This document shows positions 43,413 to 54,235 of a DNA stretch of 64,000 nucleotides, piece by piece. This DNA comes from Aristolochia californica (taxonomy: Eukaryota; Streptophyta; Magnoliopsida; Piperales; Aristolochiaceae): assembly GCA_029961685.1 (NCBI GenBank), contig JARWKL010000005.1, forward strand, positions 20,550,164 to 20,614,163, written 5' to 3'. Below the pieces are notes generated by a model that saw only the letters and a program-made list of their open reading frames with translations, did not search any database and was not told the DNA's origin. Numbering within the stretch: the stretch's first letter is position 1; each line of letters opens with the position of its first letter. The position numbers were made by a program, and so were the translations under genes.

Positions 43413-44929
43413 TAAAGATGCAAATGACCTATGGATCCAAACCTCATTAAATTCTCAAGTGAACGTGCGGTGGGATATTTACCTGAGTCAAATAAGCCAT
43501 TATTTTGCCCATTTGTAAAAAGTTGACCTAACAATCATAGATGATTTGTAAAGTGATTTATTGGTCAATGATGCGTAAGGGCTATATTTTGTGAGAAATG
43601 ACTTAGGGATTGGGAGTCAACACTTAGTTAAAAATCTTCTGCCTACCCCCTTTTCCCAACGAATACAAAACCTAAAATATAAAAGCTAGAAGGAGTTCAC
43701 AATCACTAAAAATTACAGAAATATTTTGGAATTATCTCTTTCTACATTTTTGTGTTTCCATTTTAGATGTAAAATTTTTTCTTAAATCAAAACTTGAGTT
43801 TGCACTTTTACCCTTTATCTCATGAACAAAAAGACAAGGCAAACAGATCACACCAAAAAGAAAATTTTAGAGCGTATGTTTGGAAAAAATTTAAAACAAT
43901 AAAAAATGTAAGTAAAGAAAATTTATTCACCCACCACAAATGAACACGTAAGTTTTGATATCCTAGTTTGGGATATTCCACAAGTTTAACCCTAATTACT
44001 TGGAATTTTATAAGGCAGAGATTTCTAATTGATCCTACACATATTTTAAATATGGATATGCATGCTTGAAACATGTTAAAGATGCAAATTACCTATGGAT
44101 CCAAACCTCATTAAATACTCAAGTGAACGTGCGGTGAGATATTTACCTAAGTCAATCAAGCCATTATTTTGCCCATTTTCAAAAAGATGACCTAATAATC
44201 ATAGAACATTTTTAAAGTGATTTCACGGTCAATCATGCGTAACGGGTTATATTTTTGTAACAAATGACTTATGGATTGGGAGTCAACACTTAGTTAAAAA
44301 TCCCCCGCTTCCACCTTTTCCCGACGATTGAAAAACCAAATATATAAAAACAAGAAAGAGTTTACAATCCCTAAAAAATTCAGACACTTTTTGGAATTAT
44401 CTCTCTCTACATTTGTCCATTTCCATTTTAGATGTATACTTTTTTCTAAAATCAAAACCTGGTTTCTCAGTTTTTCCCTTTTTCTCGTGAACAAAAAGAC
44501 AAGGCAAACAAATCACAACAAAATTAAAATTTTGGAGTTTATGCGTACAAAAAATTTAAAACAACAAGAAATTTAAGTAAAGAAAATTTATTCACACACC
44601 ACATATGAACACGAAAGTTTTGATATCCAAGTTTGGGAAATTCTACTAGTTGAACGCTAATAGCTTGGAATTTTATAAGAGAGAGATTTCTAATTGATCC
44701 TACACATTTTTTAAATATGGATATGCATGCTTGAAACATGTTAAAGATGCAAATGACCTATGGATCCAAACCTCATTAAATTCTCAAGTGAACGTGCGGT
44801 GGGATATTTACTCGAGTCAAACAAGCCATTATTTTGCCCGTTTGCAAAAAGCTGACCTAACAATCATAGATGATTTTTAAAGTGATTTATAGGCCAATCA
44901 TGCGTAACTGGCTATATTTTTGTAAGAAA

Positions 44930-46270
44930 TGACTTACGGTTTGAGAGTCAAAACTAAGTTAAAAATCCTACACCATCATCTTTTCCTGACGATTGGAAAA
45001 CCAAATATATGAAAACTAGAAAGAGTTTACAATCCCTAAAAATTATAGACACTATTTGGAATTATCTCTCTCCACATTTGAGCCTTTCCATTTTAGATGT
45101 ATACTTTTTTCTTAAATCAAAACTTGAGTTTTCACTTTTTCCCTGTATCTCGTGAACAAAAAAAGACAACACAAATAGATCACCACAAAATGAAAATTTT
45201 GGACTTTATGTATGCAAAAAATTTAAGACAACAACAAATGTAAGTAAAGAAAATTTGTTCACACACTACAAAAGAACACGAAAGTTTTCTTATTCATGTT
45301 TGGGAAATTCCACTAGTTCAACCCCAACAACTTTAAAATTTTATAAGAGAGATTTCTAATTGATCCTAAACATATTTTAAATATGGATATGCATGCTTGA
45401 AACATGTTAAAGATGCAAATTACTGATGGATCCTAGCCTCATTAAATTCTCAAGTGAACGTCCGGTGGGATATTTACCCAAGTCAAACAAGCCATTATTT
45501 TTCCGTTTGCAAAAAGCTGACCTAACAATCATAGATGATTTGTAAAGTGATTTATCGGTCAATCATGTTTAACTGGCTTAATTTTTGTAAGAAATGACTT
45601 ACGGTTTGGGAGCAACACTAAGTTAAAAATTCTATACCACCACCTTTTCCCGATTATTGTAAAACATAATATATAAAAACTAGAAAGAGTTTACAATCCC
45701 TAAAAATTCCAGACACTTTTTGGAATTATTTCTCTCCACATTTGTGCCTTTCCATTTTAGATGTATACTTTTTTCTTAAATCAAAACTTGAGTTCTCACT
45801 TTTTCCCTTTATCTCGTGAACAAAAAGACAAGGCAAACAGATCACCACAAAATAAAATTTTTGGAGTTTATGTATGCAAAAAATTTAAGACAACAACAAA
45901 TGTAAGTAAAGAAAATTTATTCACACACTACAAATGAATACGAAAGTTTTCTTATCCAAGTTTGGGAAATTCCACTAGTTCAACACCAATAATTTTTAAA
46001 TTTTATAACATAGTGATTTCTAATTGATCCAAAACATATTTTAAATATGGATATGCATGGTTGAAACATGTTAAAGATAAAAATTACCGATGGATCCTAA
46101 CCTCATTAAATTCTCAAGTGAACGTCTAGTGGGATATTTACTAGAGTCAAACAAGCAATTATTTTTCCGTTTGCAAAAAGTTGACCTAACAATCATAGAT
46201 GATTTGTAAAGTGATTTCTCGGTCAATCAGGGGTAACGGGCTATATTTTTGTAAGAAATGACTTACGGAT
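44930..46270. repeat. Closely related adjacent type A monomers
   Basis: Two successive units share uncommon variants: CTTACGGTTTG, ACTAAGTTAAAAAT with CACCATCATC/CACCACCACC, GATCACCACAAAAT, ATTTAAGACAACAAC, AAAGTTTTCTTAT, and GATGGATCCTA. They are more alike than typical neighbours but less alike than the 33,687-35,006 pair, so the duplication is of intermediate age. Confidence 0.7.
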
Positions 46271-49263
46271 TAGGAGTCAACACTCAGTTAAAAATCCCCT
46301 GCCACCCCCTTTTCCCGACGATTGCAAAATATAACATATAAAAACTAGAAAAAGTTTAAAATCCCAAAAATATTCAGACACTTTTCTGAAATATCTCTCT
46401 CTACATTTGTGCATTTCCATTTTAGATGTATACTCTTTTCTTGAATCAAAACTTGTGTTTTGACTTTTTTCCTTTATCCCATGAACAAAAATACAAGGCA
46501 AACATATCACAACAAAATAAAAATTTTGGAGTTTATGTCTGGAAAAAATTTAAAACAACAACAAATGCAAGTAAAGAAAATTTATTCACACACCACAAAT
46601 TAACACGAAAGTTTTTTTATCCAAGTTTGGGAAATTCCACTAGTTCAACCCTAATAGCTTGGAATTTTATAAAAGAGAGATTTCTAATTGATCCTACCAA
46701 TGTTTTAAATATGGATATGCATGCTTGAAACATGTTAAAGATGCAAATGACCTATGGATCCAACCCTCAATAAATTCTCAAATGAACGTGCGGTGGGATG
46801 TTTACCCGAGTCAAACAAGCCATTATTTTGCCCATTTGCAAAAAGCTGACCTAAGAATCATAGATGATTTGTAAAGTGATTTATCGGTCAATCATGCATA
46901 ACGGGCTATATTTTTGTAATAAATGACTTACGGATTGGGAGTCAACACTCACTTAAAAATCTCCCGCCTCCCCTTTTCCGTACGATTGCAAAACCTAATA
47001 AATAAAAACTAGAAAGAGTTTACAATCCCTAAAAATTACAAACACTTTTTGGAATTATCTTTCTCTACATTTGTGCATTTCCTTTTTAGATTTATACTGT
47101 TTTTTAAATCAAAATTTGAGTTTTCACTTTTTCCCACTATCTCATGAACAAAAAGACAAGGCAAACAGGTCACAAGAAAATGAAAATTTTGGAGTTTATG
47201 TTTGAAAAAAATTTAAAACAACCACAAATGTATTTAAAGAAAATTTATTCACACACCACAAATGAACAAGAATGTTTTGATGTCCAACTTTGGAAAATTC
47301 CACTAGTTCATCCCTTATAGCTTGGAATTTTATAAGCGAGATATTTCTAATTGATCCTACACAGTTTTTTAAATATGGATATGCATGCTTGAAACATGTT
47401 AAAGATGCAAATGACCTATGGATCCAAACCTCAATAAATTCTCAAGTGAACGTGTGGTGGGATATTTACCCGAGTCAAACAAGCCATTATTTTGCCCATT
47501 TGCAAAAAGCTGACCCAACAATCATACATGATTTGTAAAGTGATTTATAAGTCATTCATGTGTAACGGGCTATATTTATGTAAGAAATGACTTACGGATT
47601 GGGAGTCAACACTCAGTTAAAAATCCCCCGCCTTCCCTTTTTTATTGACGATTGCAAAACCTAATATATAAAAACTAGAAAGAGATTAAAATCCCTAAAA
47701 ATTATAGACACTTTTTGGAATTATCTCTCTCCACATTTGTGCATTTAAATTTGGGATGTATACTTTTTTCTTAAATCAAAACTTGAGTTTTCACTTTTTC
47801 CCTTTATCTCGTGAAGAAAAAGACAAGGCAAACAAATCACAAAAAAATTGAAAATTTATGAGTTTATGTATGCAAAAAATTTAAAACTACGACAAATGTA
47901 AGTAAAGAAAATTTATTCACACACCACTAATGAACAAGAAAGTTTTGATATCCATGTTTGGAAATTCCACTAGTTCAACCCAAATAGCTTGGGATTTTAT
48001 AAGGGAGATATTTCTAATTGATCCTACACATGTTTTAAATATGGATATGCATGATTGAAAGATGTTAATGATGCAAATGACCTACGGATCCAAACCTCAT
48101 TAAATTTTCCCGTGAATGTGGGGTGGGATATTTACCTGAGTCAAACAAGCATTTATTTTGCCCGGTTGAAAAAAATTGACCCAAAAATCGTATATGATTT
48201 TTAAAGTGAGTCATCAGTCATTCTTGCATAACATGCTATATTTTTGTAAGAAATGACTTACGGATTGGGAGTCAACACTCACTTAAAAATCCCTCGCCTC
48301 CCCCTTTTTTTGAAAATTGCAAAACCTAATATATGAAAACTAGAAAGAGTTTACAATACCTAAAAATTACAGACACTTTTTGGAATTACCTCTCTCTACA
48401 TTTGTGTATTTCCATTTTAGATGTGTACTTTCTTCTTAAATCAAAACTTGAGTTTTCACTTTTTCCCTTTATCTCGAGAACAAAAAGATAAGACAAACAA
48501 ATCACAGCGACATAAAAATTTTGGAGGTTATGTATGCAAAAAATTTAAAACAACAAGAAATGTAAGTAAAGAAAAATTAGTCACACACCACACATGAACA
48601 TGAAAGTTAAGATATCCAAGTTTGGGAAATTCCAAAAGTTCAAACCTAATTTATTGGAATTGTATAAGAGAGATATTTCTAATTGATCCTACACATTTTT
48701 TTAAATAAGGTTATGCATGCTTGAAACATGTTAAAGATGCAAATGACCTATGGATCGAAACCTCATTAAATTATCAAGTGAAAGTGTGGTGAGATATTTA
48801 CCAAAATCATAGAAGCCATTATTTTGCCCGTTTGCAAAAACCTGAACTAACAACCATAGATGATTTGTAAAGTGTTTTATCGGTCTGTCATTCATAATGG
48901 GCTATATTTCTGTTAGAAATGACATACGAATTGGGAGTCAACCTTTAGTTAAAAAATCCTCTGCCTCCCTCTTTTCCCAAAGATTGCAAAACTTAATATA
49001 TAAAAGCTAGAAAGAGTTTACAATCCCTAAAAATTACAGACACTTTTTAAAATTATCTCTCTCTTCATTTGTGCATTTCCATTTTAGATGTATAATTTTT
49101 TCTTAAATAAAAACTTGAGTTTCCACTTTGTCTCTTTACCTCGTGAACAAAAAGACAAGGCAGACAGATCACAACAAAATTAAGATTTGGACTTTATGTA
49201 TGCAAAAAATTTAAAACAACAACAAATGTAGGTATATAAAATTTATTCACACCACAAATTTTC

Positions 49264-49957
49264 ACCTTCGGTCGCCAACCGATTTATTATGTTCAAGAGG
49301 AAAAACCTTCCTCTAGTAAACAACAAGAAGAGCAACAAGACAGTGAACCTGAAGCCTAGGAATCTGATGAAGCTACAGAAGAAAATACCAAGAAAATAGA
49401 CTACTCTTCTAAAGACAAAAAGGCAGATGATCTTGGTAAAAGATTTCAAATGCTTCGTGGTAGCGACCATTTTGAAGCAGAAACTTCAAGGGTACGAGAC
49501 ACCCACATGGAAGATAGCTTTCAAGATAACTTCTGAAACCATACTGCGGTTCACCCGCAAGAGTGAGAAAGTTTCTCCCACTCAAAAATATCCCTGGGAG
49601 GACAAAGGTATTCGACAAAATACACAAATGTCGATCCTTCAAATGCTACTAAGGGACACCAAACCATAGATAGCATAAACCTTTTTGGATTTTACCTCAA
49701 CTTGGATTACCCCAAGGATGGAGAAAAGGTCCTTAAAGATTGGGAAAGAAGCATGAGCAATGCTGCAAATATGCATGAATCTTGGAATCAAGAATCAACA
49801 TTTAATTTCTTTACCCATGCTTTACAGGGTAATGTAGCTCATTGGTGGGACAACTTTCCCGAAGACCAAAAATGAGCTAATACCTCAATATCGATAGCCA
49901 ATATCTTGGAAGGATTAGTGGCTAAGATATCAAAGGAATTTCTAGAAATACATCCAA
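49264..49957 (+). pseudogene. Coat protein, N-terminal part (pararetrovirus copy 1)
   Basis: Homologous to 58,969 onward in the longer element and to the inverted copy ending near 54,015. The encoded stretch is acidic and Gln/Ser/Glu-rich at first (around QQEEQQD), then has the core regions HFEAETS and AHWWDN. The 5' end is missing: viral homology starts abruptly at ACCTTCGG, next to satellite DNA. It is broken by TAG in GCCTAGGAA (near 49,360), TGA in AACTTCTGAAACC (near 49,534), TGA in AAGAGTGAGAAA (near 49,564) and TGA in AAAAATGAGC (near 49,872). At 49,957 it joins protease sequence instead of the rest of the coat protein. In a working virus this protein would form the capsid. Confidence 0.85.
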
Positions 49958-51713
49958 GACAGAATCTACTTCCCACGGATCTATGGAAAACACTTGATGT
50001 ACCCTTTCAAGTAACCATTGGCTCCGGAGGAGCTATCTCTCTTCCTGCTGAAGCCTGAAACATTCATCTCGACATTGGAGGTGAAAAGTTTATGATTCCA
50101 AAACTCATTAGTTTAGGATCAACCATAAACTCAGGACTAGATTTAGTCCTAGGAAATGAATGGCTCATGTTTCATGCCCTTGTAGAGCAAACACCAGCCT
50201 ACTATAAACTTCGATGTCACACTCGACGTGAAATCGATAATACTGCTGTATTTGTCTACGCAGTAAAACCCACTGAAGCCTATGCCATTTCTGAAATGGG
50301 GATGTCCTCCATCAAGTCTTCAAAAAACGCAGCAAGCGTGGTGAGATTCCTCCCTTAGAAACTCTGCTCATTGCTGAGTCCTGTGAATCTGAAGTTCAGC
50401 AACTTCTAGAATCCACTTGTTCTAAGAAACCTTTAGAATGGTGGCATAAACAAAAACCATATGCCGACCTCGAACTTCTTGATCCTGAAAAAGAAATCCG
50501 AGAAAAACCTATGGTTTACACTCCTGATGTTGAAGAATTCTCAACAAAGATAAATGACTTGCTAGCTCAATGTTTAATCCATGCAAGTTATTCTCCACAT
50601 ACATCTCCTGCTTTCCTGGTACGAAATCATGCAGTGATAAAATGAGGAAAAGCTAGAATGGTCATTAACTATAAAAGGTTAATGAAGCCACAAAAATGGA
50701 TGGCTACTATCTTCCTAACAAAGAAAGATCAATAGCTGCCATAAGAGGAAAACAATGGTTTTCTAAATTTGATTGCAAATCTGGGTTTTGGCAAATTCGT
50801 CTAACCGAAAGAGCTATTCCCCTTACTGCATTCAGTTGTCCTTCAGGACATTATGAGTGGCTTGTAATGCCCTTTGGGTTAAAACAAGTACCCAAAATAT
50901 TTCAACGAATAATGGATGACATCCTCAAACCATTCTTTAAATTTTGCTTAGTTTATGTTGATGACATCCTAGTCTTTTCAGAAACCAAGGATTAACATAA
51001 AGAGCAATCACTTAAGGTCTTAAATGCCTTAAAAAATGCTGGGATAGCACTTAGCAAAAAGAAATCAAAGTTGTTTAAAACCAAGATAGATTTCTTAGGT
51101 CTAAACATCTCAAAAGGAGAAATCATTCTTCAAAATCATATTCTGGAAAAACTAGCTGCTTTTCCAAATGAAATTGAAGATATAAAACAACTTCAACGTT
51201 TCTTAGGATGCCTAACATATGCTGAACAATTCATAAAGAATTTAGCAGAAATTAGGAAACCCTTTCAAAAGAAACTAAAGAAAGACGTCAAATGGGAATG
51301 GACACCCACTGATAGTCTAGAAGTAATCCGGATAAAAAATTTGATGAAACACCTCCCGGTGTTAACTCTACCCGATCCAGATGCAAAACTGATTTTAGAA
51401 ATTGACGCCTCTGATCACATTTGGGCAGCAATCCTAAAATGCAAAATCAATGATTCTGAAAGAATATACAAATATACAACAAGAATATTTTCATCTGCTA
51501 AAACAAACTATCATTCTTATCAAAAAGAAATTTTAGCAGTAAAGAATGGGATAAAAAAGTTTTATATTTATCTCGCTCCAAATGAATTTCTGGTAAGAAC
51601 TGACTGTAAAAATTTTGCCGGTTTTATGACAAGAAATTTAGAAGATTCACTTTGTCGCGGTAGATTACTCCGTTGGCAGCAATGGTTCTTTCAATTCTCT
51701 TTTACTGTTGAAC
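49958..51713 (+). pseudogene. Protease C-part, reverse transcriptase and RNase H
   Basis: The first about 330 bp match the part of the protease after its active site (LLPTDLW, LGNEWL). The protease catalytic DTG itself is absent. RT follows: MVINYKR (near 50,660), FDCKSGFWQI, GHYEWLVMPFGLKQ and the catalytic YVDDILVFS (near 50,955-50,981). RNase H follows: ILEIDASDHIWAA with the first Asp, the YHSYQKEILAV segment with Glu, and VRTDCKNF with a further Asp. These domains copy pregenomic RNA to DNA in the cytoplasm. The frame is broken by TGA near 50,056, TAG near 50,356, TGA near 50,643, a frameshift near 50,685 and TAA near 50,994. The longest open stretch is 51,071-51,724. It is the only RT copy in the window. 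Confidence 0.93.
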
Positions 51714-52579
51714 TCCAACCCTAGAAGCCTACAATGAGAGTTCTAAACAAAGAAGACGTTTAGAGACTCTTCAGAAATTAAACAAGTTACAAATCTGTAA
51801 CATTTGTTTTTATGAGAAGTATTACTGCGAGTTTGCAAGTTACTTCTATAAACTGCAAAAAGAAGACCAGAAACCTTATCTGTCTATCTTTTATGCAAAA
51901 TTGCCAGAACCATTTGCACATGTAGCTGAAAAAGACTACATTACAAAATATTGGCAAAACAATCCAGAACATGGTACTTTAACCAAGGATAATTTCCTAA
52001 ACATTGATACTTTAGGAAGAAGACATCGATTTGTATATGACATGTTGGCAAATCTTTGTGAGGCCCAAAAACTACAAAAGAAAAGCAGTAAGGCAAATAA
52101 ACAAACGTTATGTTGTTCAAACCAGAACAAAAATGTAATAGCTTATGTTTGTAAAACCACCTCCCATAAGCAACGAAAATATCCTAAAAAATTTCAACAG
52201 AAAAAATTTAGGATACAAAAAAGTTCTACAACCAGGTATACTCCTAAAAAGAGATACTTTAAGAAAAGAACAAATTCTGGCCCTACCACATCCAGTAAAG
52301 GGTCAAATGCATACTGCCCAAAGGGGAAAACCCCAAGCAAATGCAAATACTGGATATGCCAGAAAGAAGGACATTTTGCAAAAGATTGTCCAAATGATAA
52401 ACAACAACGGCGGTACAATACCTACCTGTTACTAGCCGAAGAAAATGGATTGAAAATCATTCATTACGATGACATCCAGTCAGAAAGATGAAGTATATGA
52501 ACTTCATCTCGAAACTGAGTCCTCCTCCTCGAAAAACTCAGAGAACATGTCGGACTCTTCAGGCACGTTCTCTGAATGA
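51714..52579 (+). pseudogene. Coat protein, C-terminal part with zinc knuckle (copy 1)
   Basis: The sequence starts at TCCAACCCTAGAAGCC, which in the longer element (near 59,645) follows the N-terminal part. Here it instead follows RNase H. It is open from 51,901 to 52,491, with a very Lys/Arg-rich stretch (KKFQQKKFRIQK) and then a CCHC knuckle. The first knuckle Cys is Tyr here (KYWICQKEGHFAKDC), while the copy near 60,280 has Cys. The C-tail is Ser/Glu-rich; a frameshift near 52,487 puts a stop before it. The tail frame ends with TGA at 52,577-52,579, overlapping the ATG of the protease ORF as ATGA. Confidence 0.88.
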
Positions 52580-52997
52580 GTATCCGCATAAACGCAGAGC
52601 ATGTCGCATCTGGAAATTCTTATATCACGGTCATGCTTAAACTACCCGGATATATCAAATTCCATATACACGCTCTCATAGATACAGGAAGTTCATATTG
52701 TCTAGCCAGACAAAATCTACTACCCACGGATCTATGGAAAACACTTGATGTACCCTTCAAGTAACCGTTGGCTCCGGAGAAACTATCTCTCTTCCTGCCG
52801 AAGCCCGAAACATTCATCTCAACATTGGAGGTGAAAAGTTTACAATTCCAAAACTCATTAGTTTAGGATCAAACATAAACTCAGGACCAGATTTAGTCCT
52901 AGGAAATGAATGGCTCAAGTTTCATGCCCCTGTAGAGCAAACACCAGCCTACTATAAACTTCGATGTCGCACTCGACGTGAAATTGATAATACTGCC
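52576..52997 (+). pseudogene. Protease-polymerase ORF start with DTG protease (truncated)
   Basis: ATG at 52,576 overlaps the coat-protein stop as ATGA. About 36 codons in, the frame reads LIDTGSSYCLA, the Asp-Thr-Gly active site of a retropepsin-like protease, which would cut viral polyproteins. The frame shifts near 52,760 (one base fewer in CCCTTCAAG than in CCCTTTCAAG of copy 1). Homology stops at GATAATACTGCC (52,997), where the sequence turns into its own reverse complement, so RT and RNase H are lost from this piece. Confidence 0.88.
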
Positions 52998-53324
52998 ATA
53001 GGCTTCAGTGGGTTTTACTGCATAGACAAATACAGCATTATTATCGATTTCACATCGAGTGCGACATCGAAGTTTATAGTAGGCTGGTGTTTGCTCTACA
53101 GGGGCATAAAACATGAGCCATTCATTTCCTAGGACTAAATCTGGTCCTGAGTTTATGTTTGATCCTAAACTAATGAGTTTTGGAATCATAAACTTTTCAC
53201 CTCCAATGTCGAGATGAATGTTTCGGGCTTTGGCAGGAAGAGAGATAGTTTCTCCGGAGCCAACGGTTACTTGAAGGGGTACATCAAGTGTTTTCCATAG
53301 ATCCGTGGGAAGTAGATTCTGTCT
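52708..53324. repeat. Large inverted repeat (hairpin-capable) in protease region
   Basis: The plus arm 52,708-52,997 and minus arm 53,034-53,324 are near-complementary copies of the protease segment, about 290 bp each with few mismatches, around a 36-bp centre (52,998-53,033). The wider inverted pairing continues from the minus arm and its coat-protein part to copy 1 at 49,264-50,283. A transcript across 52.7-53.3 kb would fold into a long double-stranded stem. Confidence 0.88.
52998..53323 (-). pseudogene. Protease C-part, inverted copy
   Basis: Reading on the minus strand, the frame enters from the coat-protein segment without a stop (open 53,375 to 52,899) and shows LLPTDLW, LGNEWL and AYYKLRC. 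It ends at ACTGAAGCCTAT (52,998). The DTG active site is missing because coat protein is fused directly to the post-active-site part, at the same junction as copy 1 (CATCCAAGACAGAATC). The last part of the open frame, below 52,998, runs into the opposite arm and is not genuine protease. Confidence 0.85.
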
Positions 53325-54209
53325 TGGATGTATTCCTAGAAATTCTTTTGATATCTTAGCCACTAATCCTTTCAAGATATTGGCTATCGATATTGAGGTA
53401 TTAGCTCATTTTTGGTCTTCGGGAAGGTTGTCCCACCAATGAGCTACATTACCCTATAAAGCATGGGTAAAGAAATTAAATGCTGATTCTTGATTCCAAG
53501 ATTCATGCATATTTGCAGCATTGCTCATGCTTCTTTCCCAATCTTTAGGGACCTTTCTCCATCCTTGGGGCAATCCAAGTTGAGGTAAAATCCAAAAGGG
53601 TTTATGCTATCTATGGTTAGGTGTCCCTTATTAGCATTTGAAAGATCGACATTTGTGTATTTTGTCGAATACCTTTGACCTCCCAGGGATAATTTTGAGT
53701 GGGAGAAACTTTCTCGTTCTTGCGGGTGAACTGCAGTACGGTTTCGAAAGTTATCTTGAAAGCTATCTTCCATGTGGGTGTTTCGTACCCTTGAAGTTTC
53801 TGCTTCAAAATGGTTACTACCATGAAGCATTCGAAATCTTTTACCTAGATCATCTCCCTTTTTGTCTTTAGCAGAGTAGTCTGTTTTCTTGGTATCTTCT
53901 TCTGCAACTTCATTAGATTCCCAGGCTTCTGGTTCACTGTCTTGTTGCTCTTCTCGTTGTTTACTAGAGGAAGGTTTTTCCACTTGAACATAATAAATCG
54001 GTTGGCAATCGAAGGTATTATATTCTGCGTAAACTTCATCATCGGTGGAGGATGATGCTTTTGAAGCGATCCTAAAGTAGGTGGTGCTAGATCCTTTTTT
54101 CTTCAAGGTGCTATGCAAGGTACGGTAGGTTTTTAAGCCATCCGGTGATGTCAGGAAGGCCTAATAGTAATGGAGTTTCCATATCCATTAAATAGAAAAA
54201 CTCATTCAT
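53324..54209 (-). pseudogene. Coat protein, N-terminal part (inverted copy)
   Basis: The minus-strand ATG at 54,209-54,207 (ATGAATGAG) corresponds to the ATGACAGAG start at 58,764. The region is largely open from 54,118 to 53,525: acidic/Gln-rich N-part, then HFEAETS and HPQERESFS. Damage includes a TAG near 54,116, one base lost in an A-run near 53,556, and a TGA (minus strand) near 53,407 where copy 58,764 reads CGA. This is the best-preserved N-terminal coat-protein region in the window and lacks most of the stops seen in copy 1. It is fused in frame to protease at 53,324. Confidence 0.87.
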
Positions 54210-54235
54210 TTTTACAAAGTTATGAAGTTTTAGCG
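54210..54235 (-). pseudogene. Tail of the upstream small ORF, inverted copy (remnant)
   Basis: On the minus strand the bases just before the coat-protein ATG read CGCTAAAACTTCATAACTTT, then GTAAAA. This resembles the end of P3a (GCTAAACCTTTTAGCTTTGTAAAATG at 58,529-58,554) rather than the end of P3b, which precedes the coat protein in the longer element. The remnant is short and carries an indel. It ends where forward-strand homology to 61,425 begins. Confidence 0.5.

Larger units (their letters stand above)
31215..49263. repeat. Satellite array, type A monomers (right block)
   Basis: About 18 kb of type A units, roughly 27 copies mostly near 660 bp, with the same diagnostic blocks as the left array: GACAAGGCAAAC, CTTACGGATTGGGAGTC and CGGTCAATC. 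One unit near 33,110-33,130 is cut short: CAAACAAGCC joins CTCACTAAAAATTACAG, losing about 200 bp. Minus-strand open frames of 70-100 codons occur in several units, but I recognise no protein and they are not kept across the array. The array stops within a monomer at TTATTCACACCACAAAT, where viral DNA begins. Confidence 0.94.

Noticed and set aside
1..49263. Satellite as a CRISPR-like or other spacer array
   Set aside because: The repeats are about 660 bp with no unique spacers; units differ by drift, as in ordinary plant satellites.
49243..49642. Minus-strand frames opposite the coat-protein fragment
   Set aside because: They are shadows of the coat-protein sequence, which is recognised on the plus strand and matches the copy at 58,969; one even runs across the satellite border.
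50690..51716. Ty3/gypsy retrotransposon as source of the RT-RNase H
   Set aside because: No integrase, chromodomain or LTR pair is seen. The neighbours are a 30K movement protein and a caulimovirid-type coat protein, and the RT motifs fit Caulimoviridae.
52145..52435. Second plus-strand frame inside the coat-protein C-part
   Set aside because: It overlaps the zinc-knuckle frame in another register. Its openness in both copies follows from the Lys/Gln-rich codons, and no motif is seen.
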